Source: Wenzhouxiangellaceae bacterium
Lineage (GTDB): Bacteria; Pseudomonadota; Gammaproteobacteria; Xanthomonadales; Wenzhouxiangellaceae
Direction: 5' to 3'
Assembly (NCBI GenBank): GCA_023258355.1
Contig: JALQZL010000033.1
Coordinates: forward strand, 1 to 13,350
Length of the DNA stretch: 13,350 nucleotides
A model generated the notes under the pieces. It was given only the letters and a program-made list of their open reading frames with translations. It searched no databases and was not told where the DNA came from. Positions 1 to 7,205 of the stretch are shown piece after piece. The number at the start of each line of letters is the position of its first letter. Positions within the stretch are counted from its first letter, which is position 1. Position numbers and translations under genes: made by a program.

Positions 1-13
1 TCAGACTGAACAA

Positions 14-42
14 TTGACTTAAATCACTGCTAGGGACATACT
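14..42 (+). promoter_or_regulatory. Putative sigma-70 promoter of the hydrolase-fadE unit
   Basis: A -35-like TTGACT (14-19) is followed after a 17-base spacer by CATACT (37-42), which matches the -10 consensus at 4 of 6 positions. Transcription would start about 7 bases later, at 49-50, where the ATG of the first gene lies. No other good promoter is visible in the short upstream segment. This is seen in the sequence only; the function is inferred. Confidence 0.5.
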
Positions 43-49
43 CTACCGT

Positions 50-943
50 ATGGAAGCTGCTCGTAAACTCAATGATGATATCCGCCGCCGTCAGATTTGG
101 ACCGATGACGGCATCCGTCTCAGCCTGCGCTATTTCGGGGATGACCGAGCGCCCTGTGTACTGATGGCCCATGGTTTTGGGCAAACTCAGTATGCATGGG
201 AAAACACTGGTTGGCAGCTCGCTGAAATGGGCTATCAGGCGGTGAGCTATGATGCCCGTGGTCATGGGGAAAGTGACCGTGCGCCCAGCGGAGAATACGA
301 TTTTGAGCAGTTTGTCGAGGATTTTCGACGGGTCTGCGCCTCGCTTCCCAATACGCCGATGGTGATTGGGGCGTCGATGGGTGGGTTAACCGCCTTATTG
401 GCCCATTCTGAGAAGCCGAAAGTAGCCTTGAAAGCCATGGTGTTGGTCGACATTGCACCCCGTTGGGATGAGCGTGGCGTGACCGCCATGTTGGCCTTCA
501 TGCGCCAGCACCCTGAGGGATTTGCCTCTTTGGAAGAAGCGTCTGAGTCCGTGCGGGCATTTTTACCTCACCGACGCCGTGGCAAACCCACCAACCCGAT
601 CAAACTGAGCCAAAATCTCCGTCAAGCCAGCGACGGCCGGTGGTATTGGCATTGGGATCCTGCCATGTTGGCGCTGGCTGAGAAAAGCGCCAATCTTCAG
701 TCCCGTTTGCAGTCAGCCAGTCGACGCTTAAAGATCCCAACGCTCCTGATTTCAGGCGGCCAAAGCGACATGATCGGCTCAGAACACGTTGATGAATTCA
801 TCAAATTAGCCCCTCACGCCCAGAGAGCGGAGGTGCCTGATGCTGGCCACATGGTGGCTGGTGATGCCAATGATCAATTTGTCTCGGCCATCACGCCCTT
901 TCTTGAGGCGCACCGCGACAGCACAGGAGAAGACATCGAATGA
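50..943 (+). CDS. Alpha/beta hydrolase fold protein
   Basis: This 297-residue protein has the alpha/beta hydrolase fold and probably hydrolyses an ester, lactone or thioester; the substrate cannot be told. An HGFGQ segment near residue 41 fits the oxyanion loop. The nucleophile elbow GASMGG places the catalytic serine at 109. D240 in a GGQSDM segment and H267 in DAGHM complete the likely triad. There is no signal peptide, so it is probably cytoplasmic. The ATG at 50 is the only start after the in-frame stop at 20-22. It lacks a well-spaced Shine-Dalgarno (AGGGA is 13 bases upstream), which fits leaderless translation from the promoter at 14-42. Its stop overlaps the fadE start by 4 bases (ATGA), so the two are probably co-translated and the substrate may be lipid-derived. 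Fold and triad are secure; the reaction is not. Confidence 0.9.
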   Translation: MEAARKLNDDIRRRQIWTDDGIRLSLRYFGDDRAPCVLMAHGFGQTQYAWENTGWQLAEMGYQAVSYDARGHGESDRAPSGEYDFEQFVEDFRRVCASLPNTPMVIGASMGGLTALLAHSEKPKVALKAMVLVDIAPRWDERGVTAMLAFMRQHPEGFASLEEASESVRAFLPHRRRGKPTNPIKLSQNLRQASDGRWYWHWDPAMLALAEKSANLQSRLQSASRRLKIPTLLISGGQSDMIGSEHVDEFIKLAPHAQRAEVPDAGHMVAGDANDQFVSAITPFLEAHRDSTGEDIE

Positions 944-3423
944 TGTTTCTGGCCTTTGCACTGGCCTTGGTGGTCACTGCCACCACAGCGGCGTTTTTTA
1001 AATGGCGCATTCCTGTTTGGACTGGTGCAATGGCAGGCGTTCTTCTCTTGTTTACGCTCTCTGGTCAACCTGGGCCACTGACACTGTTTTTGAGTTGGCT
1101 GGCCTTGGCGGTGGTGGCGGTTCCTCTAAACCACATCCCCTGGCGAAGAGAGTTTCTGACTCATCCGATCCTGCAGGCATTTGAAAAGATGATGCCGCAA
1201 ATTTCAGAAACTGAGCGAGTCGCGTTGGATGCGGGCACGGTCGGCTTTGAAGGCGAGTTGTTTTCAGGCAACCCTAACTGGGATCGTTTTACACGCCAGC
1301 CCTTAGGCGAGCTGACTGTTGAAGAACAAGCCTTTTTAGATGGGCCCGTCGAAGCGCTGTGCGACATGATTGATGAGTGGGAGACCACGCACTTTCGTGC
1401 CAACTTGTCTGAAGAAATTTGGGCGCATCTGAAAAAACATGGTTTCTTCGGGATGATTATCCCAAAGGCCTATGGGGGTCTTGGCTTTTCTGCCGTGGCA
1501 CACCGGGCTGTCTTGCAAAAAGTTTCTGGTATGAGCTCAACCTTAGGGTCTGTGATTGCTGTACCCAATTCTTTGGGGCCTGCCGAGCTTTTGATGCACT
1601 ACGGTCGAGAGGATCAAAAAGACCACTATCTGCCAAGACTGGCCGATGGTCGAGAAGTGCCCTGCTTTGGCCTGACCAGTACCACCGCCGGATCTGACGC
1701 GACTTCAATCGCTGACTATGGCGTTGTCTGTCGTGGCCAGTGGCAGGGTAAAGAGACGCTGGGCATTAGGCTAACGTTCGAAAAACGCTACATCACGTTG
1801 GCACCGGTGGCGACCGTTGTGGGCTTGGCTTTCCGGCTGTATGATCCAGAGGCTTTGCTTGGAGACACCGAGGATATTGGCATCACCCTGGCGTTGATCC
1901 CAGCAGATACCCCTGGGGTTGATATTGGACGTCGCCATTTTCCGCTCAACAACCCCTTCCCTAATGGCCCCATCCGCGGTAACGATGTCTTTATCCCGAT
2001 GGATTATTTGTTAGGTGGTGAAGAACACGTTGGCCAAGGCTGGCGGATGTTGGTCGAGTGTTTGTCTGTGGGGCGGGCCATCTCTTTGCCCTCATCCGCC
2101 ACAGGTGGGGCCAAAACTGCCGCCATGGTCACAGGCGCTTATGCCCGCATTCGCAAGCAATTTAATCTGCCTATTGGTCGATTCGAGGGCATTGAGGAAG
2201 CACTGGCCCGCATTGCTGGCTACACCTACGCAATCTCAGCGCTGTCTCGGCAAACGGCGACCGTGGTCGATGCCGGTGAAAAGCCCTCGGTCCCTGGTGC
2301 AATCGCCAAATATCAAGCCACTGAAATGAGCCGTGAGATCATCAAAGATGCCATGGATATTCACGGTGGCAAGGGCATCATTCTGGGACCGAAGAACTAC
2401 TTGGGACGCGCGTGGCAAGGGGCACCCATCTGGATCACGGTAGAAGGGGCTAACATCCTCACCCGCTCAATGATGATTTTTGGACAAGGTGCGATCCGTT
2501 GCCACCCGTATGTCCTAAAAGAAATGCAGGCGCTGGAAATACCCAACGACGAAGAGCGCCTAAAAACGTTTGATCAGCTGCTATTTGCACACATCGGCCA
2601 CTCCATCTCAAATGCCGCCCGCTCCTTTGTCTTGGGTTTGAGCTTTGGTGGCTTCGTGGCCGTCCCAGGCGATCGCAAAACGAAAGCCTACTATCGGAAG
2701 TTATCTCGATACAGCGCCGCTTTTGCCTTTATGGCTGACATCACCATGCTCACCTACGGTGGCAAGCTCAAGCAAAAAGAAAAAATATCGGGTCGGCTTG
2801 CTGATATCTTGGGGCAACTCTACATTTGTGCTGCCATGATGCGGCGATTCGAGCACGACAACCGGCCCGCAGCAGACCAACCGATCTTGGCGTGGGCATT
2901 TCATGATGCCATTTACAAAATTCAGCACGCCATGCGGGGCGTCATTGATAACTATCCGCTGCGCTGGGCTCGGCCTTTCCTGCGCTTTGTTGTTTTCCCG
3001 CTGGGCCGCATTGAACGCGCACCGAATGACCGGCTTGGTCATAAAGTCGCTCAACTCATGCTCTCACCGTCTGAGACACGTAGTCGCTTGACCCGAGGCA
3101 TTTATCGCTCTGACCGCACCAATCAAGCCGTTGGGGTTTTGGAGGCATTACTGCCTGATGTGATTGCCTCTGAACCGATTGAAAGAAAAATGCTTAAAGC
3201 GCTGCGCCTGGGTGACATTAGTGGCTACACCTTTGATGAGCAACTCGACGATGCCCGTCAAAAAGGTGTGTTAACTGAGCAAGAGGCTGATCTGATGGCC
3301 GATGTCAGACAACGAAGCCTAGATGTTGTCAGCGTTGATGACTTTGACCTAGCCACCTTGCAAGCAGGTCTCACCCGAATGGGAGACGCCATTCGGGAAG
3401 GCAAATCGCAAGAAGCCGCCTGA
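940..3423 (+). CDS. fadE: Acyl-CoA dehydrogenase FadE
   Basis: This FAD enzyme would catalyse the first step of fatty acid beta-oxidation, oxidising acyl-CoA to trans-2-enoyl-CoA. At 827 residues it has the long bacterial FadE form (E. coli FadE is about 814). The N-terminus carries about three hydrophobic segments (residues 1-20, 26-40, 45-62), suggesting membrane association. The dehydrogenase core spans about 130-520, with a substrate/FAD-contact segment FGLTSTTAGSDA and the segment ITVEGANILTRS. E502 in the latter is the likely catalytic base by analogy with the family. The remaining 300 residues match the FadE-specific C-terminal domain. An AGGAG at 925-929 precedes the ATG at 940, and the start overlaps the hydrolase stop. 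No FadR operator or terminator was recognised. Family assignment is very secure. Confidence 0.96.
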   Translation: MMFLAFALALVVTATTAAFFKWRIPVWTGAMAGVLLLFTLSGQPGPLTLFLSWLALAVVAVPLNHIPWRREFLTHPILQAFEKMMPQISETERVALDAGTVGFEGELFSGNPNWDRFTRQPLGELTVEEQAFLDGPVEALCDMIDEWETTHFRANLSEEIWAHLKKHGFFGMIIPKAYGGLGFSAVAHRAVLQKVSGMSSTLGSVIAVPNSLGPAELLMHYGREDQKDHYLPRLADGREVPCFGLTSTTAGSDATSIADYGVVCRGQWQGKETLGIRLTFEKRYITLAPVATVVGLAFRLYDPEALLGDTEDIGITLALIPADTPGVDIGRRHFPLNNPFPNGPIRGNDVFIPMDYLLGGEEHVGQGWRMLVECLSVGRAISLPSSATGGAKTAAMVTGAYARIRKQFNLPIGRFEGIEEALARIAGYTYAISALSRQTATVVDAGEKPSVPGAIAKYQATEMSREIIKDAMDIHGGKGIILGPKNYLGRAWQGAPIWITVEGANILTRSMMIFGQGAIRCHPYVLKEMQALEIPNDEERLKTFDQLLFAHIGHSISNAARSFVLGLSFGGFVAVPGDRKTKAYYRKLSRYSAAFAFMADITMLTYGGKLKQKEKISGRLADILGQLYICAAMMRRFEHDNRPAADQPILAWAFHDAIYKIQHAMRGVIDNYPLRWARPFLRFVVFPLGRIERAPNDRLGHKVAQLMLSPSETRSRLTRGIYRSDRTNQAVGVLEALLPDVIASEPIERKMLKALRLGDISGYTFDEQLDDARQKGVLTEQEADLMADVRQRSLDVVSVDDFDLATLQAGLTRMGDAIREGKSQEAA

Positions 3424-3464
3424 TTGACTCACCTCTGCACTTCATCCAGTGTTAAACTGAAGTC

Positions 3465-3680
3465 ACCAACAGGTGCCCATTCTTTACCGATTGGGTGAAA
3501 CGGGAAGCCGGTGAGAATCCGGCGCTGCCCCCGCAACTGTAGCCGTCGTTTGCGCAAGATTGTTGTTGTGCGAAGCGGTTGAGAAAAGCCACTCGGTCTG
3601 AAATCACTGAGGAAGGCCTCAACCCGGTGCCCGAAGCATTTCCCGAGGCACTGACGGAAGCCAGGAGACCGGCCTTTTGG
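3465..3680 (+). promoter_or_regulatory. Cobalamin (AdoCbl) riboswitch aptamer
   Basis: This non-coding stretch holds the conserved parts of a class-I cobalamin riboswitch in order. These are CAGGTGCC (3470-3477), GGGAAGCCGGTGAGAATCC (3502-3520), the GCTGCCCCCGCAACTGT block (3524-3540), and the B12 box AAGCCAGGAGACCGGCC (3658-3674). In known members B12 binding lowers expression of the downstream gene. The next gene is btuB, the expected target. The region 3424-3835 has no credible gene; open frames across it are chance. A TTGACT at 3424-3429 could be a -35 element, but I see no convincing -10 at proper spacing. Confidence 0.97.
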
Positions 3681-3734
3681 TATGAGCAGACAGTGGTTGC
3701 GGTGGGTAGCCCAAGTCGACAGTCTAACCAAAAG
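3674..3734 (+). promoter_or_regulatory. Riboswitch P13-like hairpin with L5-complementary loop
   Basis: CTTTTGGT (3674-3681) is exactly complementary to ACCAAAAG (3727-3734). Inside it AGACAGT (3688-3694) pairs with ACAGTCT (3719-3725) with one A-A mismatch. The loop contains TTGCGG (3697-3702), exactly complementary to CCGCAA (3531-3536) in the conserved L5 segment. Class-I cobalamin riboswitches use an L5-L13 kissing interaction to sense bound ligand, so this is the likely P13/L13. Complementarity is seen; the role is inferred. Confidence 0.7.
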
Positions 3735-3780
3735 CTCTTGGCAGGCATTCTCTGCCGGTTATTGCTGTTGATTCCCTATC

Positions 3781-3828
3781 CCCTGCGCTGTTTAGGCAAA
3801 CACCCAAAGCGCGGGTGAGCGCAGGGAG
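3781..3828 (+). promoter_or_regulatory. Hairpin sequestering the btuB ribosome binding site
   Basis: CCCTGCGCT (3781-3789) is a perfect 9-base complement of AGCGCAGGG (3818-3826). The right arm contains most of the btuB Shine-Dalgarno AGGGAG (3823-3828), seven bases before the ATG at 3836. No U-tract follows, so this is a translational expression platform, not a terminator. It is presumably favoured when B12 is bound. Confidence 0.7.
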
Positions 3829-3835
3829 TCGATCA

Positions 3836-5644
3836 ATGAACTATCTTTTCAACCAGCGGATTCTGCCTATCCTGGCGGGCTTTACCTTTTTTCTCTCTCA
3901 CTTGGCCATCGCCGAGATCTCCTTGGAGGCCATTGGGCTTGATCCTGATGAAACAATGATTGTGACTGCCAATCGAAAACTTGAGGCCATAGATAGCCCT
4001 CTGGCACGAGCGAGTGTGATCACAAGGGACGATATCGAACGGTCACAGGCAGCGGATATCAAAGCACTCTTGCAACTTGAGGCAGGCATTGATCTGTCAA
4101 GAACAGGTGGCGCTGGAGGTCAAACCAGCCTGTTCATGCGAGGCACAAACTCTAATCACGTTCTGGTATTGATTGATGGTCTTCGAGTCGCTGCCTCGGG
4201 CACCGGTGCCTTTCAGTGGGAGTTGATCGACTTATCCCAAATTGAAAGAATTGAGATTGTCCGAGGACCCAGAGCCAGTCGATGGGGCTCAGATGCGATC
4301 GGTGGCGTCATCCAGATATTCACACGACGCGCCAATGGGGTGAGCGTACAAGCCAGCACCGGTAGCTATGGCCAGCTCGGTGGCGCCCTATCAGTGGGCG
4401 ACGGTGAGCGCGCTGTTAACCTATCGGCAAGTCGCATAGACGGGTTTTCGGCACAAAACGAACGAGGTTTTGCCTATGATCCCGATCGTGATGGCTTTGA
4501 CCATCAACATATCAGCACACAGGGCACGCAAGCACTGGCAAGTGGAACTGTCCAGTGGGCTGGTCGTTGGCTCAATGCGCAAACTGAGTTTGATCAGGGA
4601 TCATCAGATGCCGAGCAGATCTCAGTCAAATTGGCCTATCAAACTGAGCTCAGCGACTGGATGATGCTTGTAGAAGTGGGTCATCACAGAGATGAGTTAG
4701 AAACAGTGACGGCCTTTGGTCAGACTCAAAATCTGACCAGAAGAACTCAATTTAGCCTGATCGGCGAACGGGCCATTCAAACCAACCTAGACTGGATGAT
4801 CGGCCTTGATGGCTGGCGTGAGTTGGGCATCAGTCAAGGTAGCTGGCGAGAAAGGAGAGAACACTGGGGCCTTTGGAGCAGTCTGACTGGCCACCGTGAG
4901 CAGCTGTCTTACGCACTCAGCCTACGCTTGGATGATGATGATCGCTTTGGTAGCGAATCAACAGCACATGGATCGATTGGCTGGCAAAGCACAGAGGCTA
5001 TTCGATGGTTTGCAAGCATTGGCCAAGGATTCAGATCACCCAACTTTTCCCAATTATTTTCGCCCGGCTTCGGTGGATTATTCGCAGGCAATCCAGCACT
5101 GCAACCAGAGACCTCAGAGAGCTACGAATTTGGATTAGATGGTCAAATCAATCCTCGGAACAAAGTATCGCTGAGTGTGTTCACATCAGACATTAAAGGG
5201 CTCATTAATTTCAGCGGTGTCGATTTTCAAGCAATTAACATCAACCAAGCACGTATTCGTGGCATTGAACTATCGCATCAATTTCAATCGGGTCAGTGGC
5301 AAGGCGAAGCGCAGTGGACATGGCAAGACCCCTTGGATACCGAACGCCAAGAACCCTTGCTGAGAAGACCAAAAAATAAAGGCACTGCATGGGTCTCGTA
5401 TGACTTTGGCCCACAATCGATCGGGGGTGAAGTGATTTACTATGGCCCACGCTATGATGTGGGGCAGGCGAAATTATCGGCTTACACCTTGCTCAATTTA
5501 AATGCGCGCTGGGCGCTCAACCCACAAATGAGTGTTGGTATCCGGTTGGATAATTTGACTGATGAAGACTACGAGCCGCTTATTGGCTTTAATGCAGCAG
5601 GTCGGACAGCCAAAGTGACATTGGAATGGCAACCACAATTCTAA
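3836..5644 (+). CDS. btuB: TonB-dependent vitamin B12 outer-membrane receptor BtuB
   Basis: This 602-residue outer-membrane receptor imports cobalamin using TonB energy. Residues 1-26 form a signal peptide with a likely cut after AIA. The TonB box is DETMIVTAN at 38-46, close to E. coli DTLVVTAN. The plug follows, with the BtuB-like segments FMRGTNSNHVLVLIDG and IRGPR-equivalent VRGPRASRWGSDAIGG. The barrel ends in LTDEDYEPLIGFNAAGRTAKV and a terminal phenylalanine, the usual outer-membrane insertion signal. Length is close to E. coli BtuB (614). The ATG at 3836 is chosen over a GTG at 3815 because AGGGAG (3823-3828) is ideally placed for it and the signal peptide then starts cleanly. The upstream cobalamin riboswitch confirms the substrate. 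No BtuF, BtuC or BtuD gene is in the window. It overlaps apbE by 19 bases. Confidence 0.95.
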   Translation: MNYLFNQRILPILAGFTFFLSHLAIAEISLEAIGLDPDETMIVTANRKLEAIDSPLARASVITRDDIERSQAADIKALLQLEAGIDLSRTGGAGGQTSLFMRGTNSNHVLVLIDGLRVAASGTGAFQWELIDLSQIERIEIVRGPRASRWGSDAIGGVIQIFTRRANGVSVQASTGSYGQLGGALSVGDGERAVNLSASRIDGFSAQNERGFAYDPDRDGFDHQHISTQGTQALASGTVQWAGRWLNAQTEFDQGSSDAEQISVKLAYQTELSDWMMLVEVGHHRDELETVTAFGQTQNLTRRTQFSLIGERAIQTNLDWMIGLDGWRELGISQGSWRERREHWGLWSSLTGHREQLSYALSLRLDDDDRFGSESTAHGSIGWQSTEAIRWFASIGQGFRSPNFSQLFSPGFGGLFAGNPALQPETSESYEFGLDGQINPRNKVSLSVFTSDIKGLINFSGVDFQAININQARIRGIELSHQFQSGQWQGEAQWTWQDPLDTERQEPLLRRPKNKGTAWVSYDFGPQSIGGEVIYYGPRYDVGQAKLSAYTLLNLNARWALNPQMSVGIRLDNLTDEDYEPLIGFNAAGRTAKVTLEWQPQF

Positions 5645-6621
5645 AAACGCTTGGGCGTATGGGCTTATGTTTGGGTGTGATCGCTTGCACCCATCCAACG
5701 GCGCCTGCGAGGGCGACCTTCCCTGTTTTCGGAACATTGGTTGAGGTGCAAATACGCCACGCTCAAGGCCAGCGTACTGATGAGGCGTTTGCCCAACTTG
5801 AAGACCTGTTTGATCGACTCCATCAAGACTGGCACCCTTGGGAGCCAGGTGCGCTGACCGAGCTGAATGAGCGCTTGGCTACTGGCCAATGGGTGCCAAT
5901 CAATGATGACTTACGGGATTTGTTGGTGGCCTCACAGGCCATGGAAGAACTTAGTCAAGGCCATTTCAATGCCGGCATTGGTCAATTGGTTCAGCTGTGG
6001 GGCTTTCATACCTCCGAATACCCGATCACAGAGCCGCCACCATCAGCCGCTGAGATCAACACGCTGGTGCAAACAGCCCCGTCGGCGTGGGCCATTGAGA
6101 TCCGAACAGATGAGGAAGGCAAGACCTGGGCTTGGAGTGATTCAGTCTCTGTCGCCTTAGACTTTAGTGGCATTGGCAAGGGAGGCGCAGCTCAAAAGGC
6201 CTGCCAATTACTCCGGTCCCTCGATCTCAGTGATGCTTTGGTTAACCTTGGTGGTGATGTGATGGTATGTGGTGAGGCAACTGTGCCATGGCGCGTCGCC
6301 ATTAAAGACCCTGATGGCGGGATTTTGGAAGTGATCGAGGTGACAGAGCCTATCGCCGTCTTTACCTCAGGTCAGTACTATCGCTATGGCGATTGGGATG
6401 GTACCCGTTATGCACACATTCTAGACCCCCGCACAGGCTATCCGGTGGGGCACATCATGCAGGCCACGGCCATTCACCAGGACCCCTTGTTGGCCGATGC
6501 TGCGGCAACGGCGTTGGTCGTTGCCGGGCCAGAGATGACTGATGCACTGGCAAAAGAAATGAGGCTTTCAAAGTGGATTGTCGTCAGCGATGCTGACTCA
6601 GAAGCAAGCACAGATCGGTAA
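5626..6621 (+). CDS. apbE: FAD:protein FMN transferase (ApbE family lipoprotein)
   Basis: ApbE attaches FMN from FAD to Thr/Ser of partner proteins such as RnfG or NqrC, in a Mg-dependent reaction in the periplasm. The 331-residue protein starts with a short lipoprotein signal (K7, R11, hydrophobic MGLCLGVIAC, lipid-acceptor C21). Family motifs are DFSGIGKGG (179-187), the following VNLGGDV, RYAHILDPRTGYPV (261-274), and ADAAATAL, where D291 and T295 fit the Mg-site residues. The ATG at 5626 lies inside the end of btuB with no good Shine-Dalgarno, so translation is probably coupled to btuB and hence to the B12 riboswitch. A start at 5659 would leave a signal peptide without positive residues. 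No Rnf, Nqr or other obvious flavinylation target is nearby. It converges on sufT with a 6-base gap. Confidence 0.93.
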   Translation: MATTILKTLGRMGLCLGVIACTHPTAPARATFPVFGTLVEVQIRHAQGQRTDEAFAQLEDLFDRLHQDWHPWEPGALTELNERLATGQWVPINDDLRDLLVASQAMEELSQGHFNAGIGQLVQLWGFHTSEYPITEPPPSAAEINTLVQTAPSAWAIEIRTDEEGKTWAWSDSVSVALDFSGIGKGGAAQKACQLLRSLDLSDALVNLGGDVMVCGEATVPWRVAIKDPDGGILEVIEVTEPIAVFTSGQYYRYGDWDGTRYAHILDPRTGYPVGHIMQATAIHQDPLLADAAATALVVAGPEMTDALAKEMRLSKWIVVSDADSEASTDR

Positions 6622-6627
6622 ATGAAC

Positions 6628-7179
6628 TCAGAACATCCCCGTCTCAAGACGGGCTGCCTCACTCATCATGCTCTGATTCCATGGCGGGTCAAAAGTGAGC
6701 GCCACATTCACCGAAGTGACTGTCGGAATCATTCTCAGTCGGTCTTTGACATCATCCACTAAAATCTCACCCATCCCACAACCCGGGGCGGTCAGTGTCA
6801 TGGCAATGTCGATAGCGCGGGTACCGTCATCATGATGGTGCACTTGACAGTCATAAATTAAACCCAGATCGACAATGTTGATTGGGATTTCGGGATCAAA
6901 AATGGTTTGCAACTGGTGTAAGACCAAATCCTCGTAGTCTTCATCACTCGCCCCCTCAGGCACCGTGGGTTTGGGTGGCGGTTGCTTCCCAATGGCATCA
7001 GCATTTTCACCATTGAGACGAAATAAGCGGCCTTCAACAAAGAGCGTAAAGCTGCCTCCAAGTGATTGAGTGAGATAACCCGAGGTCCCAGCTGGTAGCT
7101 CCACGGTCTCCCCCTCGGGCACCATAATGACCTCACAGTCACGGTCAAATCTCACTGGCGCATAACTATTTGAAAACAT
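6628..7179 (-). CDS. sufT: Fe-S cluster assembly protein SufT (MIP18/DUF59 family)
   Basis: This 183-residue protein is a SufT-type factor, implicated in maturation of iron-sulfur proteins in the cytoplasm. The N-terminal part (about 28-66) has the SufT pattern GTSGYLTQSLGGSFTLFVEG followed by RLNGENADAIG. The C-terminal MIP18/DUF59 domain (about 83-175) contains DPEIPINIVDLGLIYD (95-110) and TLTAPGCGMG (128-137), with C134 as the conserved cysteine. The ATG at 7179 has no strong Shine-Dalgarno. It lies 26 bases after the stop of the aminopeptidase lipoprotein gene, so the two are probably co-transcribed. No other suf or isc gene is in view, which is unusual because sufT often sits in a suf operon. 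Family identity is secure. Confidence 0.93.
   Translation of the reverse strand: MFSNSYAPVRFDRDCEVIMVPEGETVELPAGTSGYLTQSLGGSFTLFVEGRLFRLNGENADAIGKQPPPKPTVPEGASDEDYEDLVLHQLQTIFDPEIPINIVDLGLIYDCQVHHHDDGTRAIDIAMTLTAPGCGMGEILVDDVKDRLRMIPTVTSVNVALTFDPPWNQSMMSEAARLETGMF
6638..6653. repeat. Short inverted repeat between convergent apbE and sufT
   Basis: CCCGTCT (6638-6644) and AGACGGG (6647-6653) form a perfect inverted repeat around CA. It lies 17 bases after the apbE stop and inside the last codons of sufT. No T-run follows on either strand, so it is not a clear intrinsic terminator. It may still stabilise transcript ends. Confidence 0.35.
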
Positions 7180-7205
7180 CTTAAATCAGCAATCAATGCC
7201 TCGAA

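Noticed and set aside
3429..3818. Open frames on both strands across the riboswitch region
   Set aside because: They overlie conserved riboswitch elements and their translations show no protein-like features.
3815..3835. GTG start for btuB
   Set aside because: The Shine-Dalgarno AGGGAG falls inside this extension and fits the ATG at 3836.
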